From an uncultured Candidatus Melainabacteria bacterium (GTDB lineage: Bacteria > Cyanobacteriota > Vampirovibrionia > Gastranaerophilales > Gastranaerophilaceae), in contig CAMHMW010000086.1 in NCBI GenBank assembly GCA_946186335.1, positions 1 to 7,613 on the forward strand: DNA of 7,613 nt, given 5' to 3'. A model generated the notes under the pieces. It was given only the letters and a program-made list of their open reading frames with translations, made no database searches and was not told the DNA's origin. Positions 1 through 5,531 of this stretch are shown piece by piece. The translations under genes were made by a program, and so were the position numbers. Numbering within the stretch: the stretch's first letter is position 1; the number at the start of each line of letters is the position of its first letter.

Positions 1-824
1 GTTACAATTCCTTCTGTTGATAAAAGACCTTTGGGCTGGATAAAAGTATTTTGGAAATATTTGTTTAAATTTTTTGCATAAGTTTTTGAAGTCGAATCCG
101 CCCAACAACTGAGGATTTGCAGATTTTTAAAATGCGGTATGTTTTCCGTAAAAACAGATTTAATAAAAGTCGGTGACCAGACAGAAATTAAGCCAAGATT
201 ATCTTTTTCTTCCGTTAAAATCTTTCTTGTGTTTTCTGAAAAATCACCTGTTATATCAGGTTTTATAATAATATTTTTCAGTATTTTTTGTGCAAATTTT
301 GAAAGATATTCTTCATCTTCATCAAAGCCGATTTTCATATTTGAATTTTCTTCGGTTTTGGTTTTGGGGGAGATTGACCAGTAAGATTTGTATAAGAAAA
401 GTTTTGGAAAATTTATATACAAATCAAACAGCCAAACCTCTATTCCTGCTTGAAACTCTGCTTTTAAACCATTATTATACGGAATATATTTTTTAGCACC
501 TGATGAACCTGATGTCGGTTCCAGCATTTTTATTTTTTCAGAGGTTAAAATATTATTTTGCCCTGATTTAATTTGTTCAATAAATTCGGAATAATCTTCA
601 TAATCGGTTAGGGGAATATTTTTCCGAAAATCCGAAATACTTTTAATTTCGCTGAAATTGTATTTTTTCCCGTAAACAGTATTTTTGTTTTTGTTCAAAA
701 GTTTTAATAGTCTTTTATTCTGGATTTTCTGAAAATTGTTTTTGTGAAGGTGAAACCTTAACCATGCGGGAAAACATGACAAAACAAACAAAAAGTTTGA
801 GAGAATAATCTTTAATTTAAGCAT
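1..824 (-). CDS. GH3-family acyl-adenylating enzyme, C-terminal part beyond window edge
   Basis: The reading frame is open from the ATG at 824 to the window edge, giving 274 codons with the C-terminus missing. The protein shows hallmarks of the GH3 (auxin-responsive promoter) superfamily: NTVYGKKYNF at about 48-57, the segment IPLTDYEDY at 70-78, the nucleotide-binding motif TSGSSGAKKYIP at 104-115, YWSISP at 148-153, WSPTF at 216-220, SCWADS at 239-244 and the acidic motif KGLLSTEG at 265-272. GH3 enzymes adenylate a carboxylic acid and, in plants, transfer the acyl group to an amino acid; bacterial members are mostly uncharacterised. The third nucleotide motif (YRxGD-like) would lie off the window. 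The start overlaps the end of the acyltransferase gene by 8 nt and has GGAG at 834-837, so translation is probably coupled. The family call is firm; the acyl substrate and acceptor are unknown. Confidence 0.9.
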   Translation of the reverse strand, partial: MLKLKIILSNFLFVLSCFPAWLRFHLHKNNFQKIQNKRLLKLLNKNKNTVYGKKYNFSEIKSISDFRKNIPLTDYEDYSEFIEQIKSGQNNILTSEKIKMLEPTSGSSGAKKYIPYNNGLKAEFQAGIEVWLFDLYINFPKLFLYKSYWSISPKTKTEENSNMKIGFDEDEEYLSKFAQKILKNIIIKPDITGDFSENTRKILTEEKDNLGLISVWSPTFIKSVFTENIPHFKNLQILSCWADSTSKTYAKNLNKYFQNTFIQPKGLLSTEGIV

Positions 825-1518
825 CGGAACGAACTCCGTGTAAAAGTCTTTTTCCTGCTTTTGTCAGGTTATCGGGGTGAAGTTTTGCAAGGCAGACAAG
901 TTCGTTTCCTTTGTAAAATTCGGGATTTTTTGAAAGGAAAAATTTAACATCTTTATCTTCCATGCGTTTTTCGGGAATATCATCCCGTCCGCTTTTCAGC
1001 ATATCGGGATTTTCAGGAATGATTAACCCGTTTTTATATGAATTTCCAAATTTTTTAACGGAAAGTCTATTGATGAATGCCTGAATATTATCAGGTGTTG
1101 GATGTTTGTGGGACGGATAATATTCTTTTAAAAACATTGGGAAAAATTTATAAGTTCTCCACCCTTTTGAAATCAGAAGCCAAAAAACTTCTTTTGACGG
1201 GTTTTCCTGCTGAATTTTATATGAAAATCTCCACCACGCACGCATAAGTTCAATTTCTCCGCGTACATCCTCTCTTATTACGGTATCTCCCGAATAAATA
1301 ATTATTTTTCCCTCAAAATCAAAGATTTGCAAAGTTGTAAACCCTGCGATTTTATTTTCGTTATCATTCAGCAGCAAAACAAAATCTTTTGCAAACAAAT
1401 CAGACTTAAATCTGTCAAAATTTGTGCCGAAATAAACATCCTCCATAAGAGAATACATTGTGTTTATGTTATTCGGAGTGAGTTCTTCAGTTTTTACAAC
1501 CCTGCTTGTAAGTTTCAT
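817..1518 (-). CDS. GNAT-like acyltransferase, divergent
   Basis: This 233-residue protein is not one I recognise as a named family. Residues about 45-100 look like a GNAT core: strands DFVLLL and KIAGFTTLQIF, a hairpin, then SGDTVIREDVRGEIELM, where the Val-Arg-Gly turn and following helix sit where GNAT enzymes bind the acyl-CoA pyrophosphate. The usual R/Q-x-x-G-x-G/A loop is degenerate (only VRGE is visible), so catalysis is not assured. A second conserved-looking segment, FWLLISKGWRTYKFFP, lies at about 112-127. The C-terminal 80 residues are charged and unassigned. No signal peptide or membrane segment is apparent. The ATG at 1518 is preceded by AGGGGAA, which overlaps the stop of the upstream radical SAM gene. 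The end overlaps the GH3 start by 8 nt, so the product probably works in the same pathway. An alternative is a non-catalytic GNAT-fold partner protein. Confidence 0.6.
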   Translation of the reverse strand: MKLTSRVVKTEELTPNNINTMYSLMEDVYFGTNFDRFKSDLFAKDFVLLLNDNENKIAGFTTLQIFDFEGKIIIYSGDTVIREDVRGEIELMRAWWRFSYKIQQENPSKEVFWLLISKGWRTYKFFPMFLKEYYPSHKHPTPDNIQAFINRLSVKKFGNSYKNGLIIPENPDMLKSGRDDIPEKRMEDKDVKFFLSKNPEFYKGNELVCLAKLHPDNLTKAGKRLLHGVRSDA

Positions 1519-1529
1519 TTAAAATTCCC

Positions 1530-2894
1530 CTAAATTTGGTTTAAAATATCCGAATAGTCGCACATTACTTTGTTTGTGAATTTTGGCAGATTGTGTGCAT
1601 AAATTTTGTAGGCAATATTTGCACCTATTGCATAAGGCAAAAACGATCTTGAACCTGACAATCTTTTAATAATACTTTTTGTTTTGTATGCTTCTTTCCA
1701 AGCCCAGCGGTGACCTTCAAGAAGTTCGTCAACCGTCATTTGCAGCGGTTTTACAACAACATGCTGACAATCGTATAAAGACCAGTCATCTTCAATTATA
1801 CGCCCGTCCGCTTTCATTCTTTCATAAAACGGTGTTCCGGGGTATGCCGTGTTTATGGTAAATCTCGGAACATCAATGTTTGCTTCGTTCACAAATTCTA
1901 TTGTTCTTTTGAAACAGTCTTTATCATCGCAATCAAGTCCGAATACAAAGCATCCCATAATAGCGACCCCGTTATCGTGTAAAATTTTTGCCGCATTATA
2001 AAATTTGTTTACGGAATTAAAACCTTTTTTTATATCCAGTAAAGTTTTTTGTGAAACCGTTTCAAACCCGATTAAAACTCCTTTCATTCCGCTTTTAACG
2101 GCTAAGTCAAGCAACTCTTTATCCTGTGCGATTTTTATTGTCATAGGAGATGCCCACTGCTTTTTAAGGGGAATCATAGCACGGTATAACTCTTTTGCAT
2201 AATCATCCTCAATCGGGGACGGGTCAACAAATACAAAAGTTTTACTTTTTATCTGTTTAATTTCTTCTACAACATCTTCAACGGGTCTGTGATGATAACC
2301 TTTTGAACTGTACGGCGTTACGCAAAATTCACAGCGGTTTAAACAGCCGTATGTTGCCTGAACACTGTTCACCGTTACAAATTTAAGTTTTTTATCCTGA
2401 TAACATCTGCGGTTAGGAAAGGGAAAATCTTTGTAACACAAATCTTCTCTTGCACGGTAAATCTTTTGAAGTTTTCCCGCTTTGTAATCTCTGAGCATTT
2501 GGGGAAAAATCTCAATACCCAGTCCTATTTGAACGCTGTCAACGTGTTCTAAGCATTCTTCGGGTTTTAAAGTTGCATGAACTCCCCCCATAACAACCGT
2601 TTTCCCGCGAGATTTAAAATACTTTGCATAAGCAAATGCCCTCTCAGAACCTCCCGTAATTGATGTTATACATATTAAATCGGCATCAATTTTGTTCAAT
2701 TCAATTTGTTCAACCCCCTCATCATAAACTTCGTATTTGATATTCATATCTTCGGGAATTAAAGAAATCAGTGCGGGTATTGTCAGGGGAGCATAACGAA
2801 TCATTTGTTTAAATGCTCCTGTTTTATAGCGGTATATTGCCCCTCTGGGCATTATAAATGCTATCTTATCCAGCTTATTTACGACTTCTTCCAT
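1530..2894 (-). CDS. Radical SAM protein with N-terminal cobalamin-binding-type domain
   Basis: The 454-residue protein has the two-domain layout of B12-binding radical SAM enzymes. Residues about 10-145 form a Rossmann-like cobalamin-type domain with DLICITSITGG at 72-82 and VVMGGVHATLKPEE at 100-113. The lower-axial histidine motif (DxHxxG) is not seen, as in several members of this class. Residues about 172-380 are the radical SAM barrel: the cluster motif CLNRCEFC gives Cys184, Cys188 and Cys191 (CxxxCxxC), followed by FVFVDPSP at 220-227, GVLIGFETV at 272-280 and GCFVFGLD at 314-321. The C-terminal 70 residues match the extension common in this family. Such enzymes methylate or rearrange unactivated carbons in lipids, tetrapyrroles and natural products; the substrate here is unknown. 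It is the first gene of a minus-strand operon. The ATG has no Shine-Dalgarno site and sits 6 nt after an extended -10 element. Confidence 0.9.
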   Translation of the reverse strand: MEEVVNKLDKIAFIMPRGAIYRYKTGAFKQMIRYAPLTIPALISLIPEDMNIKYEVYDEGVEQIELNKIDADLICITSITGGSERAFAYAKYFKSRGKTVVMGGVHATLKPEECLEHVDSVQIGLGIEIFPQMLRDYKAGKLQKIYRAREDLCYKDFPFPNRRCYQDKKLKFVTVNSVQATYGCLNRCEFCVTPYSSKGYHHRPVEDVVEEIKQIKSKTFVFVDPSPIEDDYAKELYRAMIPLKKQWASPMTIKIAQDKELLDLAVKSGMKGVLIGFETVSQKTLLDIKKGFNSVNKFYNAAKILHDNGVAIMGCFVFGLDCDDKDCFKRTIEFVNEANIDVPRFTINTAYPGTPFYERMKADGRIIEDDWSLYDCQHVVVKPLQMTVDELLEGHRWAWKEAYKTKSIIKRLSGSRSFLPYAIGANIAYKIYAHNLPKFTNKVMCDYSDILNQI

Positions 2895-2900
2895 AAAAGT

Positions 2901-2909
2901 ATTATAGCA
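2901..2909 (-). promoter_or_regulatory. Extended -10 promoter of the radical SAM/GNAT/GH3 operon
   Basis: On the minus strand this reads TGCTATAAT, a perfect extended -10 element (TGnTATAAT). There is no good -35 at 17-18 nt (TAATAA or ATAATA), as extended -10 promoters tolerate. Transcription would start about 7 nt after the hexamer, at or within 1-2 nt of the ATG at 2894, implying a leaderless mRNA. Confidence 0.6.
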
Positions 2910-2944
2910 TGAATGGATGTTACTTATTATTAAATATAAATTAT

Positions 2945-2973
2945 TTGAATGATGTTAAAACATCCGTTATAAT
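2945..2973 (+). promoter_or_regulatory. Sigma-70 promoter of the phospholipid operon
   Basis: TTGAAT (2945-2950) and TATAAT (2968-2973) are separated by exactly 17 bp, matching consensus at 4 of 6 and 6 of 6 positions. Transcription would start near 2980, leaving a leader of about 25 nt that carries AGGAG at 2992-2996, 8 nt before the ATG at 3005. Confidence 0.75.
2951..2964. repeat. Perfect inverted repeat in promoter spacer, candidate operator
   Basis: GATGTT-AA-AACATC is a perfect 6-bp-arm palindrome lying wholly between the -35 and -10 of the plus-strand promoter. A further half site, GGATGTT (2915-2921), lies in the spacer of the divergent promoter. Bound protein here would block RNA polymerase. 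The regulator is unknown, and chance palindromes are common in AT-rich DNA. Confidence 0.45.
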
Positions 2974-3004
2974 ATACACTCAAAACTGAACAGGAGAAAG
3001 AAAA

Positions 3005-3964
3005 ATGGAGCATTTTGTTTTTACACATAACGCAAAATGGGCAATAGTTATATTGTATTCAATAATTGCATTTTTAATGGCTGCGGTGAAAATCGGACAG
3101 ACTGTGTTTAAAAAAGATTTGGAAAACCTTTGGATTCGCTTAAAATCATTTTTTGTAATAGTTTTATTATTTACGCTGGCATTTTGTTTTAACAAGATTA
3201 CGGCATTTATATTTTTGGCTTTAATCAGTTATTTATGTTTTAAAGAATTTGTTTCCCTTATTCCGACAAGGAAAACGGACAGAAATGTTTTAATTTGGGC
3301 ATACTGGTCAATTCCTGTCACCTATTATATTATTTATACCCACTGGGCAACTCTGTTTTATCTGTTTATTCCTTTATATATGTTTATGCTACTTTCTGTC
3401 AGAATGGTTATTTCAGGAAATACACAGGGCTTTTTAAAAAATCTTGCGGTTATGCAATATGGCTTAATGACAACGGTATATGCACTTGGCTATCTGGGTT
3501 TAATTGCAATAATACCTATGGAAAATAATCCGCAGGCAGGTGCTGTCGGGTTGTTATTTTATATTCTGGTTCTTACGGTATCAAATGATTTTATGCAGAT
3601 GTTTTGCGGAAAACTGTTCGGAAAACACAAAATTATCCCTAATGTCAGTCCGAATAAAACATGGGAAGGGTTTATCGGGGGTGTAATCGGAACATCGGGT
3701 TTATCTGTTTTAATGGGGTATTTCTTAACTCCTTTTACGATATGGCAATCTGCATTTGCCGGAGCGGTGCTTGCGGTTTGCGGGTTTTTCGGAGATGTTA
3801 CAATGTCTGCCATTAAAAGAGATTTGGGAGTTAAAGATACAAGTACATTAATTCCCGGACATGGCGGAATTTTAGACAGATTAGACAGTTTGCTTTTTAC
3901 TGCTCCTCTGTTTTTTCATTATTTTGCATACACATATACGATAATTATAACAAGAGGCACTTAG
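3005..3964 (+). CDS. cdsA: Phosphatidate cytidylyltransferase, CdsA/YnbB-like
   Basis: This enzyme makes CDP-diacylglycerol from phosphatidate and CTP in the cytoplasmic membrane. The 319-residue protein is hydrophobic, with roughly nine or ten membrane segments. The C-terminal CdsA signature is complete: S268-A-I-K-R, then K277-D, then the run PGHGGILDRLD ending at Asp294. A second family motif, GKLFGKHKIIPNVSPNKTWEG, spans about 202-222, and Asp195 sits where the CdsA core has its metal-binding Asp. The usual ADSGAY is replaced by SNDFMQMF, which from memory resembles the YnbB branch rather than housekeeping CdsA. It is longer than the usual 270-285 residues because of an N-terminal hydrophobic extension. 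The ATG has AGGAG 8 nt upstream. The stop is separated by 1 nt from the next gene's ATG, so translation is coupled to the PlsC homologue. Confidence 0.93.
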   Translation: MEHFVFTHNAKWAIVILYSIIAFLMAAVKIGQTVFKKDLENLWIRLKSFFVIVLLFTLAFCFNKITAFIFLALISYLCFKEFVSLIPTRKTDRNVLIWAYWSIPVTYYIIYTHWATLFYLFIPLYMFMLLSVRMVISGNTQGFLKNLAVMQYGLMTTVYALGYLGLIAIIPMENNPQAGAVGLLFYILVLTVSNDFMQMFCGKLFGKHKIIPNVSPNKTWEGFIGGVIGTSGLSVLMGYFLTPFTIWQSAFAGAVLAVCGFFGDVTMSAIKRDLGVKDTSTLIPGHGGILDRLDSLLFTAPLFFHYFAYTYTIIITRGT

Positions 3965-3965
3965 A

Positions 3966-4625
3966 ATGTTTTTTCAAAAATTTTTTAAATATTTATTTTT
4001 TCTGTTTATTATAAAACCCTATATATATCTGATTTTGGGAGTAAACGTAAAGGGTGCGGAAAATTTGCCGAAAGTTTCAATGCAGCCCTCTATAATTGTT
4101 GCAAATCATAACAGTCATGTTGATACTCTGCTTTTGATGAGTTTATTTTCACCCTCTCAAATATTGAAAATTCATCCTGTTGCGGCAGCGGATTATTTTT
4201 GCAATACAAAATTAAAAAGTTTTCTTTTTAAAACTCTTATCGGACTGATTCCGATAAAAAGAAAAATCGGAAAAACCACAAAAGAGGAACTTTTTAGAGA
4301 AATAAATGATGCCCTGCGCTCAGGTGAAACGATTATAATTTATCCTGAAGGAACAAGAGGAAACGATAATTCCATCCAGAGTTTCAAATCGGGTGTTTCG
4401 CATATTGCAGCGATGAATCCTGATATTCCGGTTATTCCCATATATATAAACGGTCCTGACAGAATTTTACCAAAAGGAGCTTTTCTGTGGGTTCCGTTTA
4501 TTGCGGATGTTTATATATCAGAACCGATTAAATATGACGGAACACCGACAAGAGTTTTCACGGAAAGAATTAAAGCCGCAGTGGAAGCATTAAAAGAAGA
4601 ACATCAAAGGCGGGAAGAATTATAA
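3966..4625 (+). CDS. plsC: 1-acylglycerol-3-phosphate acyltransferase (PlsC family)
   Basis: PlsC-family enzymes transfer an acyl chain to lysophosphatidate to give phosphatidate, the substrate of the upstream cytidylyltransferase. The 219-residue protein has an N-terminal hydrophobic anchor (about 5-26), then the catalytic block NHNSHVD at 47-53 (His48, Asp53 of HX4D), block II around GLIPIKR at 93-99, block III YPEGTRG at 126-132, and block IV VIPIYI at 156-161. Length and block order are normal for the family. A charged, probably helical C-terminus (200-219) ends the protein. AGAGG at 3953-3957 inside the end of the upstream gene serves as ribosome binding site. A stop-plus-AAGGAG junction leads into the next gene, 11 nt downstream. 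Specificity is inferred from context; other glycerophosphate-type acceptors or acyl donors are possible. Confidence 0.9.
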   Translation: MFFQKFFKYLFFLFIIKPYIYLILGVNVKGAENLPKVSMQPSIIVANHNSHVDTLLLMSLFSPSQILKIHPVAAADYFCNTKLKSFLFKTLIGLIPIKRKIGKTTKEELFREINDALRSGETIIIYPEGTRGNDNSIQSFKSGVSHIAAMNPDIPVIPIYINGPDRILPKGAFLWVPFIADVYISEPIKYDGTPTRVFTERIKAAVEALKEEHQRREEL

Positions 4626-4636
4626 AGGAGAAAATA

Positions 4637-5302
4637 ATGGCTACACCAAGGAGAGATGTAAAATCAAGAGATACAAAATGGGCGCAGAGTCTTGCAAAAT
4701 TTGTTGCAACAAAAACAAATATAACCCCGAACGCAATATCTGTTTTAAGCGTTTTTTGCGGACTTGTGGCATTTATCGGATATTGCGGATATGTAATTCC
4801 GCAGGTTAGTGAAAAGTGGTATTTTATCCTCCCGATTATTGCAATCATAGGGATTCAGTCAAGACTTATATGTAACCTGATAGACGGAATGGTTGCGGTT
4901 GAAGGCGGTAAAAAATCAGTTGTTGGCGATATTTATAACGAATTTCCCGACAGATTATCCGATACCTTGATTATTGTCGGAGCAGGAGTTGCGGGAGGTT
5001 CGTGGATGACTGTTTCTTTGGGGCTTTTAGCGGCATTATTTGCTATGTTTACGGCTTATACAAGAGTTTTGGGCGGAGCAATAGGTGCAGTACAACGCTT
5101 TTTAGGACCTATGGCAAAACAGCACAGAATGGCACTTTTGACAGTTGCAAACGTAATTTGTATATTTGAATTTCTTGTAAAAGATATTCATTCTTATGTT
5201 TATCCGATAACCCTTGCAATAATCGTTTTGGGCTGCATAATTACCGTTTGGCGTCGTGTTCATTATGTTGCAAAAGATCTTATTGAAAAAGAAAACGCAT
5301 AA
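4637..5302 (+). CDS. CDP-alcohol phosphatidyltransferase family protein, YnbA-like
   Basis: Members of this family displace CMP from a CDP-linked lipid or alcohol to form a phosphodiester, usually a phospholipid head-group step. The 221-residue protein has about six membrane segments and the family motif in a variant form: Asn80-x-x-Asp83-Gly84, Ala87-Val88, Gly97, Asn101, Asp105 and Asp109. Canonical members have Asp at positions 80 and 101 and Arg at 88. From memory the two Asn changes also occur in YnbA of E. coli, which sits beside the CdsA-like YnbB, matching the arrangement here. The Arg-to-Val change seems additional. GPMAKQHR at 157-164 fits the later conserved loop. AAGGAG at 4625-4630 lies 6 nt before the ATG. 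It probably uses CDP-diacylglycerol made by its operon partner; the acceptor alcohol cannot be read from sequence. Confidence 0.85.
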   Translation: MATPRRDVKSRDTKWAQSLAKFVATKTNITPNAISVLSVFCGLVAFIGYCGYVIPQVSEKWYFILPIIAIIGIQSRLICNLIDGMVAVEGGKKSVVGDIYNEFPDRLSDTLIIVGAGVAGGSWMTVSLGLLAALFAMFTAYTRVLGGAIGAVQRFLGPMAKQHRMALLTVANVICIFEFLVKDIHSYVYPITLAIIVLGCIITVWRRVHYVAKDLIEKENA

Positions 5303-5312
5303 ATATTACCCG

Positions 5313-5372
5313 TTTGTCTAATAGAATAATAACCAAATGTTTAATATTCTATATACATAAAGGCTAGACAGA
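5313..5372 (+). other. Nested inverted repeats, possible RNA hairpin after the phospholipid operon
   Basis: TGTCTA (5315-5320) pairs perfectly with TAGACA (5365-5370), and the directly adjacent ATAGAATA (5321-5328) pairs perfectly with TATTCTAT (5345-5352). The 5' arm is a continuous 14 nt, while the 3' arm has a 12-nt bulge. The structure lies 11 nt after the CDP-alcohol transferase stop codon. It could be a 3'-UTR stabiliser or part of a noncoding RNA. No T tract follows, so it is not an intrinsic terminator. Confidence 0.4.
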
Positions 5373-5402
5373 AAGATTTATATTTAGTATGAAAAAGTAG
5401 TC

Positions 5403-5419
5403 TTGTACCAAAAGTACAA
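5403..5419. repeat. Perfect inverted repeat TTGTAC-N5-GTACAA
   Basis: Six-base arms flank CAAAA, about 110 nt upstream of the flavodiiron gene. It could be an operator or a small RNA stem. It lies between two copies of GTATGAAAAAG (5387-5397 and 5425-5435). The spacing fits neither the NtcA site (GTA-N8-TAC) nor the cyanobacterial LexA site (GTAC-N4-GTWC), so no regulator is assigned. Confidence 0.4.
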
Positions 5420-5449
5420 TATTTGTATGAAAAAGAAAATATATTGCTT

Positions 5450-5484
5450 AATTGTCCGTAATTGTTTATGCGGGCAATTTTTTT
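5450..5484 (+). terminator. Rho-independent terminator before the flavodiiron gene
   Basis: The stem AATTGTCCG / CGGGCAATT has 9 bp including one G-U wobble, a 12-nt loop and a run of seven T (5478-5484). It ends transcription from the phospholipid side or, if a promoter lies within 5303-5449, would act as an attenuator for the genes downstream. The rest of the gap to 5531 holds only a weak -10-like TATGAT (5498-5503) or TACTAT (5503-5508) and the ribosome binding site AGGAG (5521-5525). Confidence 0.7.
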
Positions 5485-5531
5485 AACGTCTTATGTTTAT
5501 GATACTATTAGAATAATCACAGGAGAGATAA

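Noticed and set aside
139..496. Two plus-strand open frames of 68-81 codons
   Set aside because: They lie opposite the GH3 gene, whose frame shows strong family motifs throughout; no ribosome site or recognisable protein features.
1327..2202. Plus-strand open frames opposite the acyltransferase and radical SAM genes
   Set aside because: Antisense shadows of conserved coding sequence, without start signals or familiar motifs.
2980..3195. Minus-strand 71-codon frame at the start of the CdsA gene
   Set aside because: Overlaps the promoter leader and coding region of a well-supported gene and shows no ribosome site or family motif.
5403..5419. NtcA, LexA or NikR binding site
   Set aside because: GTA-N7-TAC is one base short of the NtcA spacing, GTAC-N5-GTAC is one base longer than cyanobacterial LexA, and the GTATGA copies nearby are direct rather than inverted as NikR needs.
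5428..5487. 19-codon ORF starting ATGAAAAAG and running into the terminator
   Set aside because: Lacks a Shine-Dalgarno site and its coding sequence spans the terminator hairpin; the ATG belongs to a repeated GTATGAAAAAG motif whose other copy hits a stop after three codons.
5303..5531. tRNA or CRISPR array in the intergenic gap
   Set aside because: No cloverleaf arms or TTCGA-type loop, and only two short 11-nt repeats without regular spacers.
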